From: Myrica gale
Lineage: Eukaryota > Streptophyta > Magnoliopsida > Fagales > Myricaceae
Direction of reading: 5' to 3'
Length of the DNA: 64,000 nucleotides
Assembly: GCA_963930655.1 (NCBI GenBank)
Contig: OZ005621.1
Coordinates: forward strand, 7,489,001 to 7,553,000
Shown: piece by piece, positions 48,261 through 60,581 of the stretch
How the letters are laid out: every line of letters begins with the position of its first letter
Numbering within the stretch: position 1 is the stretch's first letter
The notes under the pieces: model-generated
What the model was told of the DNA's origin: nothing
Seen by the model: only the letters and a program-made list of their open reading frames with translations
Database searches by the model: none
Translations under genes and position numbers: made by a program

Positions 48261-48604
48261 ATTGGGAAGTAGTTTAAATTGGGGATAAGTACTATATTAT
48301 ATATATATATTTCATAAATGGAATTAATTTCTTCTCCTTTTTGGTGAAGATCATAAATAAAATTTACTTTGACCAAGGAATTGTAAAGTAAATTTGCCTG
48401 AAGACTAAAGCAAGAATTTTTGGGAGTTTGCACTTGCTTTTTAATGCCCCAAATTTAAACAAATCAGTAAGCGTACGGGAATAGTAGCAATTTATCTTCA
48501 TATTAATTCCCGAATCATGGTTAACCAATTATCTAATTTGTCAACAAGCTGTTGGGCTCATTGTGAACTTGAAACTCCATCAATCACATGCCAATGAAGT
48601 ATAA

Positions 48605-48828
48605 GGTGATGTTCGTTTACCACTTTTTTTTAGGATTTGCATCCTACTTTTTTTTTTACAATTCAAACATCACAAAACACACATATTCCGATACATCACT
48701 TTATTACTTTTTTTCCAAACATTAATCCATTTTAACAACTCATGCACGCATGTGAATACAACTTTAATATCAAATAAATATTCACAATTTTATCAGAATC
48801 CTACAAATTTCTTCCAAACGAACGTCCC
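48605..48828. mobile_element. Tourist-like MITE
   Basis: A 224-bp element with ends GGTGATGTTCGTTT and, inverted, GGGACGTTCGTTTGG, flanked by TAA (48,602-48,604) and TAC (48,829-48,831), so the 3-bp duplication is imperfect. Related to the copy at 3,358-3,664. Confidence 0.6.
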
Positions 48829-48831
48829 TAC

Positions 48832-50386
48832 GTTGTATAAACACCACTTGGCCGGCCAGGGGAAGGTGGGCTCAGAGATAAAGAAAGTCTGGAGGAGCCT
48901 CTCTCTAGACCACGCGTAGAAATTCAGCTAGACCCAAATGGCGGATCATAAGCAAACTCATTATGATGAATCTTTTGATTTTGTTTTTCACAGGGGATTA
49001 TCAAATTATAGTTTTCCACGAGAAACTTCAAGGTGGAGACAATACAAATCTAACTGTTATATTTACCTCAAAGAATTCACGTTTTATCAATTAGGCTTAC
49101 AACTCAATGAAACAAATGTGAAAAAAAGGCAAGAATTGACTACAGTCTGGAGGTAGTAAATGATGAAGTGGTAGAACTTAAACCAGTTTTAAAGATCATG
49201 ACTACGATTTGAAGGACTCCACTGAAGAGTTATCTTAAGAAGCTGCTTCGGGAACCTACTTGTGGCCACAGGCTACACGCGCTATCAGTTGGCGATCCTC
49301 TCTAAATCTGCTTAACTTCTTCTTGACGTGTGTAAGAGCTGGCTTGAGGACCAAAAAAGTGATTCAGACCTGAGCCAGAGGGCAGGCTACACCTCCTGAC
49401 TCTGCTTTAGTGGCTTGATTAAAACCGAATCAAGTGCAAGACATATCCCTCTAATTCTTACACTACCACAGGTTTCACCAAACTTGATGCGAATTTTTCC
49501 TGATGCTCCCCTGTTTCTCAACAAGTAGAGTAAGATCTTTTTTGTAATGAGGAAATGAATAGGATATGACAAAACTTGGTAAAGGGATAACCAAAACCCT
49601 ATGACCTGAAAGAACAGGGAACTTGAGGGTCTTATCGTGACAATGAGTGCAAAAAGTTCTGAGCATCGCTAATCGTGGCAACCGCATAACAAGCAACCAA
49701 GCAAAACAAGATATTACTATGTAAATTCCTCGAAAATGGATATGTATTTTTGAAGGCTCATAAAGGATTGGGCCTAAATTTCAAGTTGCTGAACATTGTG
49801 GAGGTCACCATACCCCAGAAGGGGCACAAATACAACTGAAATGCCAGTACATGACAAGCACATGCATGCTGCATTTTGCCATCCACGTCAAAATAATACC
49901 TTATACCATTTCAAAATAATGAGGAATGCAGGTCCCAAGAATAGCCATTCGAGCCCATGTCTAATTGGCCCTCAGCTCATATCCATCCGAAGTCCGACCT
50001 AGTCTTCAGAATACCACCTGAGTTGCAATGATTCCATTAGAACTTTAAGTTGTCCAGGGATTGTTCTGAAGACTCCAATACAATATATACAAGCTGTGAG
50101 AAAACGGGCCCACATCAAATTCAAAAGGAGATAATCCATCCTTGTCAGAACCTTCCGGAATAAATTCCAAAGACTCATCAATTTGATCTTTTCTTGTCAT
50201 TATTTATTGTTTAATATCCAAGTTAAAAGGCTAATAGAACAAAAAGTATGAGAGGCTGCCTGCCCCCGCACATAATTGCCCTTACAATATGAAATAATAA
50301 TTACCTAACCCAAAATGAGAATGCCCGCAGATGTGAAGTGATTCAGGGCTACATGATTGCTTAAGCACTTGGAATTCCAGTGCAAA
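48832..50386. other. 3' side of the RING gene, nothing firm
   Basis: Probably 3' UTR and flank of the minus-strand RING gene. A 72-codon plus-strand frame at 48,938-49,156 begins MADHKQTHYDESFDFVFHRG but resembles nothing I know. A minus-strand frame at 49,475-49,696 is likewise unrecognised. Neither is strong enough to call a gene. Confidence 0.35.
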
Positions 50387-53300
50387 CTAAGTAATGGAAG
50401 ACTTGCAAACTGGGCATGATATTTTTCTGCTCAGCCATGGATCAATGCACTGCCAACAATGGGGATGAAAAAGGAAAATAAGTAGTCAGATGTTTGATGG
50501 CTTACATTATAAGAAAAACCTATTTTTCAGAAAAGGAAAATTCTTACGTCTTTGTGAAATTTGTGTAAGCAAGGGAGATGGCGAATAGTGTCTCCAACAG
50601 TTGGGATTTCAAGACAAATTGCACAAGCTTCTTCACCGGTGTCAGTCTGGGAAAGAGAAAGCAGAAGAGAATGGCATAGCAAATAAAACTCCAGATCTAA
50701 CAGAGTATGATTAACAGCAGCGAAAAGAACTACTCTCCCCCCCCCCAACCCAAAAAAATAAAAAACCAACAACAAACGCACCCACACATGCATACACCTA
50801 CCCGTACTGTAGACTGTGGAAGACAATTAATCTGATTGACAGATGCACCTCCATGTTGGTGATTGGAGTCATCAAGGGCCAACAACATTTCATAATCATT
50901 TCTGCAAGAAAATGGAAATAGTCTTCACAGTTATTTCAGGTTTAAGTATATGTACCTACAATAAATAGTACTATCCGATGGTTCATAGGAAACAGATTAA
51001 AAAGCAACTCAAACAAAAATCCGACATTCATTAAACACCAACCAGAGAGAATCAGCAGGAAATATAGATTGATTAACAGAGAGGAAATCTTACTCATTGA
51101 AATCACGCTGCACTTGAAAGATATGATTAGCCAGACTCATGTCACTAAGGTCCCCAACTGCAGCTTCTAATGCTTCCAATATATCAAGTCTCTGCATAAG
51201 AAAGCAAGAGATTAGTATGCATCTTAAAATGGTCCCATACATGTCAACCACATGATCAACGTATCCATTGCCACTCTCAGTATTAAGTGGGACCAAAAAA
51301 AGTGTTTGTTATCTTTTGATACAATTATAGAAAAAAAATCCCAGACTTCTGGCTCTAATTTCAAATTTTAAGTCCTAAAGATTACAACTATAGCTATCCT
51401 ATAGCTTTGAAATCATCAAATCTAGACACTAAATGAGCCGTGAAGAGGAAGTAGCAAAGATAACATGAGCCACACTTAGAACCTTAACAGTGTCACACAA
51501 CTGTCAAGATGAATCTTCCACACACAAAACTGTAGAAAGTAAACACAATGGGAGGAAGATATCGCCTTTTCGTTCATCCAAAGTACCCCATTTGGTTTAT
51601 ATTGGGAGTTTTTCAGTGCCGAAAGAGAACCTAAGCACAAAGCATGTGAATCTTTGTAACTTTTGGTTACCAGAGCTTCCTTGAGGCTCCAAACTTATAG
51701 AATGTGTATTTACTCCATTATAACTAGACTTTGGGTTCATACTTTTCCTGTTTTTAGGTAATTACACTTTTTTCTTTTTCTCCTAGAGCAGAGATCAAAC
51801 TGCAGTTGGAATATCTAACCTTCTAAAAGAATGACAAAATGAAATCTTCGAAAAGAAGCATGATAATGAAAAGGAAAATATGGCGAGAAGAAATTAATCT
51901 TCCCTCAACACTTGGTAGAAACACCACCTCAATATGCACAGGCAGCCTTTAAAATGACAGGAAAAATGTGTCCTGAATGCTGCTTTGCCATTCAGGCCCA
52001 AAAATGTGAGGCAAAAAAACACTGCTTCAATATAAAGGTCAGATTAGAGCCTTAATTCCCAAGCTTTAATGCAAACATGCACAAGAATTGCATCTCCTAC
52101 TCAGAAGAATAACCTTGCCCCATTGGGAAAGGAATACTCGTTTCTGAATAAACTTCAATAATGGGATAAAACAAACTTGTACTTTCAACTTGCTTAAGCC
52201 GGCCACATAAAAACGCATTTGATCTTCCTAATAGCTATCACATTAGATATTTAGGCAAGCAATAGATATGATCAATATGTCTATTACATCTAGATCGTCA
52301 AACTTATCAAAGTACCTCCTCATTTTATATTCCAGCCTCATATCATGCCATAGAAAAGGAGGGAATAAAAGAAACACAAGGACACTTACAAAGACTAGGG
52401 AGACACAAACAGAGAGAGAGAGAAAGAGAGAGAGAGACCATGTCTAGATCCATGTCCAAAGGAAATTGTACATTCCTTCCGGTTGATGATACTGTAGGCG
52501 GATGCATTGAAAAACGATTCCTCAAACGTGCTATTCTACTGGAGGTAGGAATTCTTTCCCGGGTTCCCATCAACGGTGCTATTCGACTAGAGATGGGAGC
52601 CCGAGCCTGGGTTCCTCTCCTAGTTGAAGGGTTATGAGAAGACTGAGACCAGGGTTGTCTACTTGAACGCGATACCAATGAGCCTCTCTAATAAACATAC
52701 AAACCAAATGAACTGTTAGTGAAAGCAAGCAGAATAGTCCAGTAAAGACTAAAATACACCAACTAAACAACATTTAAAAATATTATATATGCAGGAAAAT
52801 ATGTCCATTAGCCAGAAAGAAACTTCATGAATTGCAATTATAATTAACATCATCACTTTAGCAAAATATACACATACACCCACACCTATCATCAACTACG
52901 TGATACCATCCTGCTTTTAAGTGAAAGCAAGAAGTAGGTTGTACTACGAAATAAACAGACATTCGGCCTAGATAGACCTTATAGGCATCCTCAACACATC
53001 CACAGTACTAAAGGACAATCATCCCTTAAGAAGACCCTTCAAATATTTCCCACAATCTTCTCCATGTCTACAAAGGGCCAGCAAATTCTGTTCTGACCTG
53101 TTCAACCATCCTCATAATAATAGGTAAAGACAACTAATACATTCATGCACCCAGGGATAGAACCTGTGACCTCACTAGTATAGCCTTGGGCGCAAAATTA
53201 TACACACATGCTTAGTCACATGTTTTGAGGCAACAAATCTTAGTTGAGCAAGCTCATAAATTATGCTCGTCCATTTTGAAAAAAGGTCAATCAATATCTA

Positions 53301-56300
53301 GCTTATTATAAGCAAGCTTGAATATGTAATCTAGCTTAAGATAAGCAAGAGCTTGGCTCGCACTTGATACATAATTAAACAGATGAATCTGCAACGTTTA
53401 AACTCACCCTAGCTCACATCAACCACAGCCCTTGACACAATATCTTCTTAATACATCAAAGATCACTGCATTCATATATCAAAATACTATCCACAATCAC
53501 TCCATTTAGACATAGAGGCTTCCATTTTTTTAAAGGCAAAAACATGAATTGAGTCTTGAGTGTCAGAACAAATGCTAAAGGAAAATAAAATTTATCATTT
53601 TCAAATAAAACTTCTTGGTAACTATGGAATAGCAGTAATAACCTGACTAAGATAAACCTGAATGCAACGTTTCATGTTTTTCGCATCCGCAAAAGTAAAT
53701 AGGCTGACTCACCGGATGTGATTCATTGTGTCTTACACCAGGAGCATTGTGGAAAACATCCTGCTGCAGCCCCCACGCTAAATTCTCATCAATCTACGGC
53801 AAGACAACAAACATGAAACACTTAACAAGAAAGAAGCCTATTACCCACAAGAAAAAGAAATCCGGTTGGATTGTTTGATCTCATAGAAAAACTCTGTATT
53901 GAGGAACCTACCTCACCACCTCCAACCACAGGCACCTCCTGATATAGTTGTTCTTGCAGTTCCCTAGCCAACATCTCATCTGCTTCTACCTGTCTTGCTC
54001 TGGCATCAGAGTAATCATTATTAATGCAGCCTAAATCATGAGAGATGGTTTGTCTCACTTCAGATGGTAACTCTTCCACTTCAATAACAGGACGCACATT
54101 GCCCTGGCGTTCATGAGTCCGATTTCTGAATGATCTTGAGTTCAATGATTCCCCAGATGAACCAAGAAACACAATATCTGAGTCATTGGATACTGATGTA
54201 GAGCATTCAACAGCATTCCTTGAAGTCATTTGATGTTTCTTTTGCCTTCTATTAATTGTATTTGCTGCATGGTGTGATTCAACAATGCGATCAGCCTCAG
54301 AGACAATATTGGTATTTTTTTGTTGACTAACCCAGTTTCCAACACCATCAATTCTCCCAGAAATACCCCCAACTCTCTCAGAGACAGGATGATCAGCTTT
54401 TCTTGAACGGTTTCGTGTGCTTCTCCAACCACCTAATCCTTCAGAGCATCCAAATGGAGCTCCACGGGCATAACTACTTCCATCAGTCCCTACATCGATG
54501 GTGCCAGGGCTGCTCCAAAAACATAACAGGTCATAAGTATCAGAATAGAAGTACTTCAAAGAAATAAGAAGTAAGAAACATAAGTTGGTCCAACAACTGT
54601 TGGCAACAATAATGACATTAAACTCATAACAGTGACCATTTTCAAATGTTCTCTCCCTTTCTTTACAAAACTTCCAGAAAAGAGAACCAATGTGATCCAT
54701 GGTTCCTATGGTGTGAGGTTGTGGAAACACATTAGCAAAGGATGGCCCCTCTTTAGTGGGAACATTTGGTTCTTGGAGGGTTGTGGTCTTAGAGTGAGAT
54801 TTTGGCATGATTTGTGGTGTGGGGCAAGGCCTCTGAAGTTGGTATTCCCTCTTTTGTTCTCTCTTGCTAGGCACAAGGATGTGATGGTTGCGGATTGTTG
54901 GAGGGTGCTTCTGGATATGGGGTATGACATATTCAGTTTGCTAGAACCACCAATGATTGGGAGATTGAAGACTTCTCTGCTTTCTATTCTTTGTTGTACT
55001 CTTTGGTCCTTGGGAGACGGGAAGTCGATAAAATGCTTTGGCAGGGAGCTCAGAATGGGGTATTTTCGATTAAGTCGTTGTATGGGCTCCTGGTTGAGGG
55101 CTTTGGCGAGGTTTTTCCGTTTAGGCAGATCTGGAAGACCGTTGTCCCGCCTCGCATTTCGTTCTTTGTATGGGAAGCAGCTCATGGGTAGGTCTTAACC
55201 ATTGACAAATTAAGGAGGAGAGAGTTATGCTTGATTAATTGGTGTTTTCTTTGCAAGATTGATGGGGAGTCTGTGGAACATGTGCTTATCCACTGCTCGG
55301 TTGCAAGAAAGTTGTGGGTCCATGTCCTTAGTATTGTCAAGTACCCTTGGGTGATGCCTATGAGGGTGGGTGGGGTGCTGAAGTGTTGGAAGAGGAAGTT
55401 CAACAATCCTTTGGCGTTGGTTGTGTGGAATATGATTCCTTTGTGCATTTGGTGGAGCTTATGGAGGGAAAGGAACGGAAGATGCTTTGAAGATCAGGAG
55501 CTATCCTTAGAATGTTTGAAGGGAAAAATGTTTCAGACCTTGTTTCTGTGGGCTAATGGGGTGCTGGATTCCCCTTTTGTAGACTTCTCTGATTTTATTA
55601 GTTTCCTCGCGTGCTTGTTGTAGTCGGTTAAGTACTGTCTTTGTACTACTCCGTTTTCTTTTTCTTTCAATAAGTCTCCCTTATCAAAAAAAAACTTCCA
55701 GAAAAGAGAGTTGAACCTTTGAACAGTGCCATATTTTCATAAGGTTGTTCTTTCACGTGCCAGTTAAAATTTTCGCGAGAGCTAAGGTTTATATACCAAC
55801 ACTTTGACAAAAGTTAGACAAAAGAAATCAGAAATCAACAACCATCAATCTATTGGCTCAACAAGAATGACACATATATCATATATACAAAAACTACGGA
55901 CCACATGAACGGTGACAGGCTACATGGTAAATGCAAGTAAATGTGCTGATCGCCATCCTTCAGAGCGTGCTCATCCTTCAAAAGCTCTCTTTGAAACATA
56001 TTAAAAAAAGCTCAAAAACTAAGACAGAAGCTGCAATTATACCGACAGTAAATTCATGAAGCCAACAGGAGGAAGCACATGACAAATGGATCCACAGTCA
56101 AAATGATTAGGACATAGTGTACAGCAGCACGTTGATAAGCATAATCATAATGAAGATTTGCAATACTGCAAAACAAAGAACTAGCCACATTCTGAGAAAG
56201 GAAACAAACCATAGTAATCTACTTTACATTCACAAAAAAAAATCATGTGAAGTGGCTCTCATTAGATCCAGACCAATAAATATTTTAGGACAACTAGAAT

Positions 56301-58126
56301 AAACTTTGCCAAAGATGATGCATTACGGAAAGATTTCACTATATAAAATTAAAGTGGAAATTGTAAATAAGAAAAGTAGTTGCAAAGGATCATTAAAGAT
56401 GAAAAGTACGAAAGTAACAAAGAAATATGCATGTCCTAGTGAAAAACAAAACAAAAGAAAGGGGAAAAGTCACTTTGAGCCTCAAAAACTAAGGTGCAAA
56501 TGTCACTTTCGCTATAAATTTCGTCACATAGATCCCTCGAACTACCAAAATTCATGAATGTACATCCTCTAAAAGACCCGACTCTCAAGATCGTGCCTAG
56601 CTCTATCGATGATTATGAATTATCCTCATCCATTAGTGCAACCATTGTCATAAATGTTGTATTCAGAACCGCATTGCATGATCTTGAGAGTCAGGTCCTT
56701 TCAAAGGATATACATTCATGAATTTTGGTAGTTCGAGGGAACTATGTGACGAACTTTGTAGTTTGGTCCTCACAGTGAAATTGGCCTCATAGTTTAGAAG
56801 CTCCAAGTGTCTCTCAAGAATTATTTTTGTCTTAATATCATGTATTTCAAAATAGGAAGGGAAGAAGATTCCAAGCTTGAAATCTGGAAGTTAACTAATG
56901 TCTAGCAGAAAGGATCAGAACGATTAGAAAACGATATAAGAGAACTACTAATTCAGAGTACAGTTGAATTCTTAAGAAGCCTTAAATCTCAACTAAATCT
57001 ATCTCATCCAGTTGCTTTCCAAAAAACACAGAATATGGCAATCATTTGGGAGCAGCTACCTAGAAGTAAAAACTGAGGACTATAACTCAAACTACCTGCT
57101 CGTTGTGGAAATAGTGTTGGCACCTTGCTCCTGCTTTAGTGTAGAATGATGAATAATGATGCCCTTTCCTTTCACTCTATCACCACTATTGTCTCGAGAA
57201 ACTATATCACCAATATCCATTGGACAAGGTGGACTCTCAGAAAACCTCAAATGACTCTGCTCAACAGTGGAACTGGCACTCTCTCGTTCAGCTAATCGTT
57301 TTGCCCTTGTTGCTATATTATGTGGGGAGATACACCCATTTCGAACCAACCTTTTTTGCCCACTGACTCTTGGAAGGATAAGAGAAAGACCAGGCATGGG
57401 CATTTGCTTCTCAGTTTCGCATTGAGAATCAGTGAACCTATTAGCCCCTTTCCCAGGAGCAAAAGTGAAACTAGGATGGTTACATGCATTGTCCACGAAT
57501 TTTTCCTTTCCCTTATACACATTTCTGGATGCAGTATGAGGATCTTGAATGCAATTTGAAGAAGATCCACCAACAGACAGCATTTTTTCTTTCCTCTCAT
57601 CTGCAGCCACAGGATCTTCAAATGAACCATCCGGAAAAACAGTTTTGGGGTTTTGCGTGTCACCTTTCTGTTCAGTTAAATCCAAGAAAGCAGTGTCTTC
57701 ATGGTAACCGAACGATTTAGAAGGAAAGTTTGAGCATATACTTTTGCCTTTATCGATGTCTTCAGTTCTGATAGAGTGCCTGGTTTTATGGTTGTAGCCT
57801 TCGTCTTTTTCTGGTCTCCTAAATAGGTGAGCATTCCGGGAAACATGCACATTCTTTGACGGGGAACGAATGAGGGGGTTCTTGGTACCTTTATGTTCAT
57901 CATTGCTGAGATTCTCCCGAGAACGAATAACCAATCTTCTATTCCTATCCCTGCCCCTCAGCCCATTCATGCATTTTCCATCCACAAAATCAGGATTCCT
58001 CAAGTAACCATCCAATGATAAATCACTTTCAATTCCAACACATTCCTTTCCAAATGTACGACGTGCAGCTAACCTATCAGGTGTGTCGGGAACATCGACT
58101 ACCTGATCAATGTCCATTTCTTCCAT
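50387..58126 (-). CDS. RING-H2 E3 ubiquitin ligase with SUMO-interaction-like motifs
   Basis: Coding exons, in transcript order: 58,126-57,096, 54,509-53,912, 53,793-53,713, 52,687-52,439, 51,191-51,094, 50,901-50,802, 50,646-50,548 and 50,449-50,387 (stop TAG). They join in phase to 772 residues; a leader exon ends at 59,300 and the coding exon starts at 58,129. The C-terminus is a canonical RING-H2, C727-x2-C730-x14-C745-x-H747-x2-H750-x2-C753-x10-C764-x2-C767, which recruits E2-ubiquitin. Upstream are a conserved block [20 protein letters not shown] and a paired NLAWGLQQD, plus basic and Ser/Arg-rich stretches suggesting a nuclear site. FLDLTE (147-152), SDIVFLG (454-460) and PVIEVEEL (484-491) fit SUMO-interaction motifs. 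Intron 2 (2.6 kb) holds a LINE and a fold-back element. RING function is clear; the substrate is unknown. Confidence 0.9.
54686..55690 (+). mobile_element. 5'-truncated LINE insertion (zf-RVT region), antisense in a RING-gene intron
   Basis: About 1,005 bp ending in a short poly(A) (AATAAGTCTCCCTTATC plus A run). It is bounded by a target duplication of up to 19 bp, AAAACTTCCAGAAAAGAGA (54,667-54,685 and 55,691-55,709). Translations match the C-terminal part of plant L1-type ORF2: RFWHDLWCG, then [26 protein letters not shown] and a zinc-binding [18 protein letters not shown] of the zf-RVT domain, then [14 protein letters not shown]. The reading frame shifts once near 54,985 and has a TAG just after WEAAHG. 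The reverse transcriptase core is absent, so it arrived dead on insertion. The near-perfect duplication suggests a fairly young event. Confidence 0.9.
56469..56813. repeat. fold-back element in RING-gene intron 2
   Basis: Two arms of about 110 bp pair with each other. The left contains TCACATAGATCCCTCGAACT and CAAAATTCATGAATGTA; the right contains the inverse TACATTCATGAATTTTG and AGTTCGAGGGAACTATGTGA. The outer bases (AGTCACTTTGAGCCTC) resemble those of the GGGAAAAATACACTTTG fold-back family. No target duplication was recognised. Confidence 0.65.
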
Positions 58127-58129
58127 ATT

Positions 58130-59299
58130 CTGCGTCTATTCAAATAAAAATCAAGGAATCAAAACCAATTAATCAAAAAACTAACAAACAACTTTTGTAT
58201 ATAACATATATTTCTTAAGAGGATCTTATTACAGCCTAAAATGGACAAATCAAAATTACAAACACGCACACAAATTTTTTTTGTCTCTATTAGTAATGCT
58301 TAAACATAAAATTACAGATGTCAATTATTGGTACAATTCTTTTTTTTTTTGAAAAATTCGGATTAATGTATAGCTACTAAAGAAATGTGTCAAACACAAT
58401 GCAAAAATAAGTGTTGCAAAAGCCTCGCACCAACAAATTTCAACCATGGATGCTAAAATAAGCCTGTAGACATGTGCACGTAGGCATATTAGCATCCCAA
58501 CAAAATATATAGGATGAACAGGATCCAGATGAAAGGAAGTTAAATGACATCAAAAGCACAGGACATCCGGTACATAACTAGGGAAGATATCGATCAACTA
58601 GTTTGGTAGACTTGATTGAATTAGTTCAAATCATGTAAATGGCAAGAAAATTATATATGAGATATGAAGGAAGAAAAAATATGGGAACTTCTCTACACAA
58701 AAAAATAACAATCTTGCAAAACAAATACAATATGATGCTTTCATTTTTAGAACAAAAAGGACAAAGCAAGTAAGTAGTTAAAGCATCATGTGAGAAGCAT
58801 TACACCACCCACCCAAATAAGTTCTTCAATTGATTTCCAGGTTCTTTTTTTGAATTTGGTATAAAGGACAGTACTATCTTATTAAGAAAAGTTTAGCACG
58901 AACATGGCATGGATCATGTTTAAAACACTTTTTAGGCTAAGAAAAAAAACACTTTTTAGAACCTCTATAAAAAAAAAATCTCTTAAAATTAAAATTAAAT
59001 CTGAATTAAAATGTCTAACAAAAAGCCTCATGAGAAACCAGGGCAGGTTCAATCTCAATTAAACAATAAGTATAACAAATCCCATCAAGATAATATTCGA
59101 AATCCAAATAGAAACAAAATACTTAGGTAAAAGTTGGAAACAATTTGTAAGCATAATTTGTACACATATTATCAAAACAACACGCCGATTCAGTAAATAA
59201 ATTTTTTTTTTTAAAAAAGGACATAATGAAACCAAGAATCAGAAATACGAGATTAAAAATCAAAAGAGCTCAAAGGAAATGCCGAGGGACAATGAATAC
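58130..59299 (-). other. intron 1 of the RING gene (5' UTR intron)
   Basis: A 1,170-bp AT-rich intron in the untranslated leader, from donor CAG|GTATTC to acceptor GACGCAG|AAT. No other feature was seen. Confidence 0.7.
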
Positions 59300-59392
59300 C
59301 TGATCTTCTTGCTAAATCTAAAAGAGACAGAAGCCCCGAAGTCGAATTCAAATACGAGGATTCCGGGGAAGATGACGATGCCATAGAGTCAT
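59300..59392 (-). promoter_or_regulatory. RING gene leader exon with upstream AUGs, one overlapping the main start
   Basis: The leader exon contains an ATG at 59,392 (14 codons, closing at TGA) and another at 59,384, MASSSSPESSYLNSTSGLL. After splicing the second frame runs 35 codons and closes only past the main ATG at 58,126, in a different frame. A ribosome using it could not simply reinitiate at the main start, so translation of the ligase is likely restrained or depends on leaky scanning. The transcript start lies near 59,400-59,460, in CT-rich DNA. Confidence 0.5.
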
Positions 59393-59460
59393 GGTCCTTC
59401 CTTTTCCTTTTCCTTTCTCTCTCTCAACTTTCTAGTCTCTACTCTCTAGACCGTCGTTTC

Positions 59461-60175
59461 GCTGCCAGGAGTCAGGACAGACGATGGGTCAGGTTCGCCG
59501 AGGCCTATTTGCCGACCTCTGCTCTATCAGCCCAAGCCCAACAGGCATAGGCTCTTTATCTTCCTCAGCCCAACGGAAAAGAACTAAAAAAATTCGCAAG
59601 AATAACAAAATAACAGAATTTTTTTTCCCGGTTGGGCAGGGGGGGGGGGCTTTAAGATAAATATTTCTTTTCCTAACAGAGGCCGCGTAGCTCTGGAGAA
59701 TATTTTAATTAATTACCTCAGTTTATCTTCTAAATAATTAAACATTAATGTATAAGAAATTAAAGAATACCAAATTAATGACCCTGATAATTACGATCTA
59801 ACCCAATCTGATGATGTGGTAAGAGAAAACTATAAATTTTGTTTAAACTTAAAAAAAAAATGAAAAGGGAATTGCAATGGGCTTAAATCATAAATAGATA
59901 CGCTAACACTTCTTAGAGAACCAAAAAGCAAAGGCAGATTTTTGTATGGTACATATTAAAGGCCCATTTTTTGCCAACTAAAATTTTAGTAAGAATATTA
60001 TAAAAATTGAGATAGATTAAAATTTTATTAAATTTTGAGAAAAAATAATAAAAAAGTACAATTTTATTGAAAAGAGAAATAATTTGAATAAATATTTTAT
60101 GTTTATTGTATTTGCTCATTTGACATGAATAATGATTATTTTAAATTTATTTTATTATTAATTTCCAACCAGACT
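59461..60175. other. intergenic between the RING gene and the dehydratase gene
   Basis: Holds the probable RING-gene promoter, a G run at 59,639-59,649 and AT-rich DNA. No gene. Confidence 0.4.
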
Positions 60176-60185
60176 TTAAATTTTG

Positions 60186-60581
60186 GGGAAAAAACACTTT
60201 CCACCCACAAACTACCGGGGTAGTGACACATTACACCCCAAACTATCATGTTTAAGACATTGCACCCTCAAACTATCAATGTTAGACACTTTGCACCATA
60301 AATTACTAATTTTGACACATTACACCCTCTAGCTACTAATATTAAACATTTGTACCCTCTATTTGACAATAGTACCCTTGAGAAATTAATAAATTGACAA
60401 CAATATTTTTACTATATGCAAAATGGGTCAAAGACGTTATTGTCATTTTAGTCTCAAAATTTGAAAATGATGCAAAATGTCAAAAATTGGTAGTTAGAGG
60501 ATGTAATGTATCAAAATTGATAGTTTATAGTGCAAAATGTAAAACCTATAGTAGTTTGTGGGTGAAAAATATATTTTTCCC
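60186..60581. mobile_element. Mutator-like fold-back MITE with 10-bp TSD
   Basis: A 396-bp element starting GGGAAAAAACACTTTCCACC and ending in the inverse (GGGTGAAAAATATATTTTTC plus CC). It is flanked by an exact duplication TTAAATTTTG (60,176-60,185 and 60,582-60,591). Repeated phrases of the CACTTTGCACC and AAACTATCA kind run through both arms. Nine- to ten-base duplications suggest the Mutator superfamily. Related copies are at 34,884 and, as fragments, 12,240 and 34,270. Confidence 0.75.

Noticed and set aside
53822-54874. Single 350-codon minus-strand frame as one exon
   Set aside because: Only 54,509-53,912 is supported by splice sites and phase; the rest reads into introns and into the LINE flank.
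54706-55185. 159-codon minus-strand frame in the RING-gene intron
   Set aside because: Antisense shadow of the LINE zf-RVT region.
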